DNA of 64,000 nt from the NCBI GenBank assembly GCA_052387255.1, contig JBQTJI010000003.1, positions 1 to 64,000 on the forward strand, written 5' to 3'. The position numbers were made by a program, and so were the translations under genes. A model generated the notes under the pieces. It did not search any database. It was given only the letters and a program-made list of their open reading frames with translations, and had not been told where the DNA came from. This DNA is from JBBQXK01 sp052387255. GTDB taxonomy: Bacteria; Pseudomonadota; Alphaproteobacteria; Rhodobacterales; Rhodobacteraceae. Shown in pieces: positions 59,754 to 64,000 of the stretch (the first letter of the stretch is position 1; each line of letters starts with the position of its first letter).

Positions 59754-62700
59754 TTAGCAACCTCCGCGTGCATGTAGTCCCGTCACAGGACAACGTGCAA
59801 GCAGACGATCCAGCACGGCAATGCCGGCAGGATCGGTCGGACAGAACAGCCGCAACTTCCAGCTGATGATCTCCGAGAAGAAGCCATCGGCCTTCAGCCG
59901 GTCTTTGGCGGCTTCGGAGAAGCCGGACAGCTCGATCCGGTTCACGCCCATGACGCGCGCCCGGTGCAACTCCATTCCCTCGGCAAGCTGCACCACGGAT
60001 TTGCCCTCAAGAACGAGGGCATGGACCTGCGCCGCTGTGAGCTTCGGTGCGTAGACAGCAAGCGTGGTCGCGACCCAGCCAGGCGAAACCCGGCGGCCGA
60101 TAATGCGTTGACCGTCGTCGGTCTGCAGCCGGTAGACGCGGGTTTCGTCCTGGGGGAGCTGCTTCCAGATCGGCAGCAGCAGCCCGGCCACGATGTGGAG
60201 CGAGGACTCGCTGAACTCCGGCACCTCGGCCAGTTCCGCGGTCCAGGCGGCAGCGAACGCCGCGCGGTCGGCCTCCAACCAGTGGGTGTCCTCCATCATC
60301 CTGGTCGGCACCGTGCTGGTCTCCATCGGCCGGACCAGCCGCAGGCGGGGCTCGATCGTGCCGTCATCCAGCATCAGGCTGGTGGCAGCCACCTGCAGCG
60401 CGGCGCGGCCCGAGCGGCTGTTGACCAGAAGGCGCGCCTTGGGGTCATCGAGCCAGTCGAGAGCATCCGCGAGCGACGTCGGCGTGTTGCGCCGCTTCTC
60501 CGCGATGGTCAGAAGCTGGGTTTTCGCGCCGGAGCCAGGATGGGTGTAGATCACCCGCGCATCCGTGATGCGGAAGCTCTCGGCGCGCAGCGTCTCGAGC
60601 CCGAGGTCGTAGACCCCGGCGGCGATTGCGCCCTCGATCCGCTGGTCGAGCAATTCCTCGAAGGCCGAGAAGAGCACGGCCTGCATGTCGATCGTCAACG
60701 CCAGCAAGCGATTGAGGAAAGTAGTGATCGGCGGCAACTCGTCCTTCAGACCGTTGTCATCGGTCAGGCTGAGGCCGGTGGCATCCTCGAAGGCCCCGAG
60801 CGAACAGCCCGCGACATCGCCGCGATAGAGGTGGCGGTATAGCTGGCGCAGGGCGTCGCGGGCATAGGGCGACTCGAGGTTGTCCTCGGGCCGAAACAGC
60901 CCCTGCCCACCGGTCTGGCGCTGACCCCGCGTGATCGCGCCCAGCGTGTCGAGACGGCGCGCGATGGTCGAGAGGAACCGCTTCTCCGCCTTCACATCGG
61001 TGGCCACCGGACGGAACAGCGGCGGCTGCGCCTGATTGGTTCGATTGGTGCGGCCCAAGCCCTGAATGGCGGCATCGGCCTTCCAGCCGGGTTCCAGGAG
61101 GTAGTGAACACGCAGTCGCTGGTTCTTGGCACCAAGGTCGGCGTGATAGCTGCGCCCGGTGCCGCCGGCATCGGAGAAGATCAGGATGCGCTTCTGGTCA
61201 TCCATGAAGGCCGAAGTTTCCGCGAGGTTGGCCAATCCGGCCCGGCTTTCCACGACAAGGCGCGCAGCAGCACCCTCGCCCTTCCGCACGATGCGGCGCG
61301 AGCGGCCCGTAACTTCGGCCACGAGGTCAGTCCCGAAGCGCTTGACGATCTGATCAAGCGCCCCCGGCACGGGCGGCAGCGAGGCCAGCTTCTCGATCAG
61401 CGCATCGCGCCGGCGGGCGGCCTCGCGACATTCGACCGGCTGGCCATCGCGCACCACAGGCCGCGACGACAGATTGCCCTCGCTGTCGGTGAAGGGCTCA
61501 TAGAGCTGCACCGGGAAGGAATGGGCGAGGTAGTCGAGGACATATTCCCGAGGCGTGATGTCGACGCGGATATCGTTCCACTCGTCGGTGGGGATTTCCG
61601 AGAGGCGACGTTCCATCAGCGCCTCGCCGGTCGAGACGATCTGGATGACGGCGGCATGGCCCGCTGCGAGGTCGGCCTCGATGGACGCGATCAGCGTGGG
61701 GGTCTTCATCGAGGTCAGAAGGTGACCGAAGAAACGCTGCTTGGCGGACTCGAAGGCCGAGCGTGCGGCCGACTTGGCCTGCCGGTTCAGCGTTCCGTTC
61801 TCTCCCGTGATGTTGGCGGCCTCCATCGCAGCGGCGAGGTTGTTGTGGATGATGGCGAAAGCCCCGGCATAGGCATCGTAGATGCCGCGCTGCTCCGGGG
61901 TCAGCGCGTGCTCCAGCATCTCGTAGTCGACGCCGTCATAGGACAGCGACCGGGCGGTATAGAGGCCCAGCGACCGCAGGTCGCGGGCGAGGACTTCCAT
62001 CGCGGCGACCCCTCCCGCCTCAATGGCCTCGACAAATTCGGCACGGGTCGCGAACGGGAAGTCTTCGCCACCCCAGAGCCCGAGCCGCTGCGCATAGGCG
62101 AGGTTGTGGACGGTCGTTGCACCGGTGGCCGAGACATAGACCACGCGGGCATTGGGCAGCTTGTGCTGCAGTCGCAGGCCCGCCCTCCCCTGCTGCGACG
62201 CCTCGGTATCGCCGCGCTCACCCTTGCTTCCTGCGGCATTGGCCATGGCATGGCTTTCGTCGAAGAGGATCACCCCGTCGAAATCCTCCCCCAGCCAATC
62301 CACGATTTGATCGACGCGGGACTTCTTGGCGCCCCGCTCCTCGGACCGCAGCGTCGCATAGGTGGTGAAGAGGATACCCTCGGCGAGCGGGATGTCGCGG
62401 CCCTGGGCGAAGCGCGACAGGGGTGTCACCAACAGCCGCTCCTGACTGAGCGCCGACCAGTCGCGCTGTGCATCCTCGAGAAGCTTGTCGCTCTTCGAGA
62501 TCCAGAGCGCCTTGCGGCGGCCCTGACACCAGTTGTCGAGCAGAATCCCGGCCGACTGACGGCCCTTGCCCGCGCCGGTGCCATCGCCAAGGAAGAAGCC
62601 GCGGCGGAAGCGGACAGCGTCTGCGGCATTGTCGTGTACGACTGAGACCATGTCGCCGGTTTCATCGACGGTCCACGATCCGGCGAGATAGGCGCCGTGG

Positions 62701-64000
62701 GCCTCGCCCGCGTAGATCACGGTCTCAAGTTGGGCATCGGAGAGCAGGCCGTCGCGCAGCACCGCAGCAGGGAGTTTCGGGCGGTAGGTGGGTTTCGGCG
62801 GCGAGACGGACGCCATGGCCGCAGACTGCACCAGCTTGGTCGGGTGCGGGGCTGCGTAGGGGATGTCGATGGCCTGCAGACGGAATGTCTCGTAAATCGC
62901 ATCCGAGAGACGCGCGGTATCATCGTTCTTGCGCACCTCGCGCAGGGTGTAGGCGAGATCCTCAGCCTCGATCGTAGCGATGGCTTGCGCGGGTCGGACG
63001 ACAGGAGTCGCGCGAGAGATGCCGATGGCATTGCGTATGGAGGTGGCAGGGTTTCCCGGGAAAGCGGAAGAACGGCCCCGACTTGCCGTTGCGGTTTGAT
63101 CCAACACTAGACGTGGCGGGACTTCGGTGGTGATCCGGGACAGGAGGTGCGCTGCATCCGGAGAGACCAGCTGGCGCAGGTCAGCGGTGACGCCACCCAT
63201 CTCTCCACCACGGCATTTGTTGAAGACCAAAATCCGGGTCTCGAAAGTGGTGCCATGCTTGGCGAAAGCCGCCCCCGACACTGCGCCGGTGAAGACGAGA
63301 TGTGCGGTTTCCGTCAGGCGGGCGAAGGTCTCGGCCCAGGCCGGGGCATCTGGCGCGAAACCGGCACCCGTGATGGCAACCAGCCGTCCACCAGGGGCCA
63401 GCCGGGCAAGCGCCGAGCGCAGATGCCGCGCCGTCGCTTCGGCATTGCGGCCATCGACATTGGCAACCACCGAGAAGGGCGGGTTCATCAGGATGACGCT
63501 CGGGCGGACGCCCGCGTTGAGATGATCGTCGATCTGCGCGGCGTCACAGCGAGTGACCGGGCAGCCCGGGAACAGCAAGCGCAGAAGGTCGGCGCGGGTG
63601 TCGGCCAACTCGTTCAGCGCGAGGCTGCCGCCCGCGATTTCGGCGAGGATCGCCAATAGCCCGGTCCCGGCCGACGGCTCGAGGACCAGGTCACGGGGAG
63701 TGATCTGCGCAGCCGCGAGGGCCACGAGCCCCATGGGCAGTGGCGTCGAGAATTGCTGGAAGCGCTCCATCTCCTCCGAGCGCCGGGTATGCGTGGGCAA
63801 GAGGCCCGCCACCTTGGCGAGGATGGGCAGCAGCGCTGCGGGCGAGCCAGCCCGGGCCAGCAACGCGCGGCCGAATTTCCGCAGGAAGAGGATCAGCGCC
63901 ACCTCGCCCGCCTCATAGGCGAGCTTCCATTTCCAGGCGCCGGTCGCATCGGAGCTACCGAAAGCGCGCTCCATCTCGAGCCGCAGGCGCAGCGCATCGA
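59754..64000 (-). CDS. strawberry-notch-like methylase-helicase protein, 5' end outside the window
   Basis: At least 1406 residues. An N-terminal methyltransferase-like domain has EPSAGTGLLAILAEIAGG near residue 110 and the catalytic motif IV VILMNPPFSV near 161 (N6-adenine type). The large central part is a superfamily 2 helicase-like strawberry-notch domain: Walker A GDGTGAGKGRQSAG near 461, DESHAMANA near 575, and the strawberry-notch C-terminal domain (LGRTNRTNQAQPP). The frame is open through the last bases of the window; the first ATG in the window is at 63974, but the codons before it (DALRLRLE) continue a helix, so the true start probably lies beyond 64000. Such proteins are large, common on alphaproteobacterial conjugative plasmids, and may protect transferred DNA from restriction. 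That role is inferred. Confidence 0.88.
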   Translation of the reverse strand, partial: DALRLRLEMERAFGSSDATGAWKWKLAYEAGEVALILFLRKFGRALLARAGSPAALLPILAKVAGLLPTHTRRSEEMERFQQFSTPLPMGLVALAAAQITPRDLVLEPSAGTGLLAILAEIAGGSLALNELADTRADLLRLLFPGCPVTRCDAAQIDDHLNAGVRPSVILMNPPFSVVANVDGRNAEATARHLRSALARLAPGGRLVAITGAGFAPDAPAWAETFARLTETAHLVFTGAVSGAAFAKHGTTFETRILVFNKCRGGEMGGVTADLRQLVSPDAAHLLSRITTEVPPRLVLDQTATASRGRSSAFPGNPATSIRNAIGISRATPVVRPAQAIATIEAEDLAYTLREVRKNDDTARLSDAIYETFRLQAIDIPYAAPHPTKLVQSAAMASVSPPKPTYRPKLPAAVLRDGLLSDAQLETVIYAGEAHGAYLAGSWTVDETGDMVSVVHDNAADAVRFRRGFFLGDGTGAGKGRQSAGILLDNWCQGRRKALWISKSDKLLEDAQRDWSALSQERLLVTPLSRFAQGRDIPLAEGILFTTYATLRSEERGAKKSRVDQIVDWLGEDFDGVILFDESHAMANAAGSKGERGDTEASQQGRAGLRLQHKLPNARVVYVSATGATTVHNLAYAQRLGLWGGEDFPFATRAEFVEAIEAGGVAAMEVLARDLRSLGLYTARSLSYDGVDYEMLEHALTPEQRGIYDAYAGAFAIIHNNLAAAMEAANITGENGTLNRQAKSAARSAFESAKQRFFGHLLTSMKTPTLIASIEADLAAGHAAVIQIVSTGEALMERRLSEIPTDEWNDIRVDITPREYVLDYLAHSFPVQLYEPFTDSEGNLSSRPVVRDGQPVECREAARRRDALIEKLASLPPVPGALDQIVKRFGTDLVAEVTGRSRRIVRKGEGAAARLVVESRAGLANLAETSAFMDDQKRILIFSDAGGTGRSYHADLGAKNQRLRVHYLLEPGWKADAAIQGLGRTNRTNQAQPPLFRPVATDVKAEKRFLSTIARRLDTLGAITRGQRQTGGQGLFRPEDNLESPYARDALRQLYRHLYRGDVAGCSLGAFEDATGLSLTDDNGLKDELPPITTFLNRLLALTIDMQAVLFSAFEELLDQRIEGAIAAGVYDLGLETLRAESFRITDARVIYTHPGSGAKTQLLTIAEKRRNTPTSLADALDWLDDPKARLLVNSRSGRAALQVAATSLMLDDGTIEPRLRLVRPMETSTVPTRMMEDTHWLEADRAAFAAAWTAELAEVPEFSESSLHIVAGLLLPIWKQLPQDETRVYRLQTDDGQRIIGRRVSPGWVATTLAVYAPKLTAAQVHALVLEGKSVVQLAEGMELHRARVMGVNRIELSGFSEAAKDRLKADGFFSEIISWKLRLFCPTDPAGIAVLDRLLARCPVTGLHARGGC

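Noticed and set aside
61104..62645. 513-aa plus-strand frame opposite the strawberry-notch gene
   Set aside because: It is antisense to Walker A, DESH-type and C-terminal motifs and shows no domain.

Overview
The window looks like part of a large, GC-rich conjugative plasmid (or a plasmid-derived chromid) of an alphaproteobacterium, most likely of the Rhodobacterales (Rhodobacter/Paracoccus/roseobacter type). The grounds are a repABC replication and partition operon, a VirB/VirD4 transfer apparatus with VirC1/VirC2-like partners, many ATGA start/stop overlaps, and plasmid-type genes (a long ParB-like protein, a Toprim protein, a strawberry-notch-like protein) at both ends. No rRNA or tRNA gene, CRISPR array or insertion sequence was seen. 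The right edge cuts a gene, so the element continues.

Layout. 1-3235: an unassigned stretch, a small unknown gene and a long ParB-like protein. 3328-6833: repA, repB and repC on the minus strand, three near-identical palindromes (candidate parS) and a counter-transcribed RNA in the repB-repC gap with its own promoter and terminator. 7037-9221: a serine recombinase facing a DUF1612/HTH-type DNA-binding protein. 9338-25484: a 16-kb sugar-utilisation cargo. It has a minus-strand catabolic operon (isomerase, two-part transketolase, FGGY kinase), a divergent ribose-type ABC importer with a DUF2291 lipoprotein and a DeoR repressor, then a second, oligosaccharide-type ABC importer whose operon encodes a cytoplasmic DUF5060/DUF4038-type glycoside hydrolase. 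Together these fit uptake of apiosides, intracellular release of D-apiose, and its conversion to apulose, apulose-4-phosphate and central sugar phosphates. The substrate is inferred.

25556-39197: an HTH protein, small secreted proteins and a virB operon (VirB1, B2, B3, B4, a lipoprotein, a chimeric lytic transglycosylase, B5, B6, B8, B9, B10, B11). 39315-40022: a vapBC toxin-antitoxin pair. 40032-44345: coupling protein VirD4, a VirD2-like relaxase and a MobC-like accessory on the minus strand. 44412-44529: nested hairpins that are the best oriT candidate. 45249-46684: a VirC1/VirC2-like pair.

46718-57336: accessory genes, including a secreted protein, two WGR proteins, a Fic AMP-transferase with a probably leaderless promoter, a serine resolvase, a three-gene ABC-3C system and a large type IIG restriction-modification protein. 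The last two suggest a defence island. 57422-64000: a DUF2493 protein, a 79-bp cruciform-like repeat, a Toprim protein and a strawberry-notch methylase/helicase-like protein, typical of the maintenance/transfer region of such plasmids.
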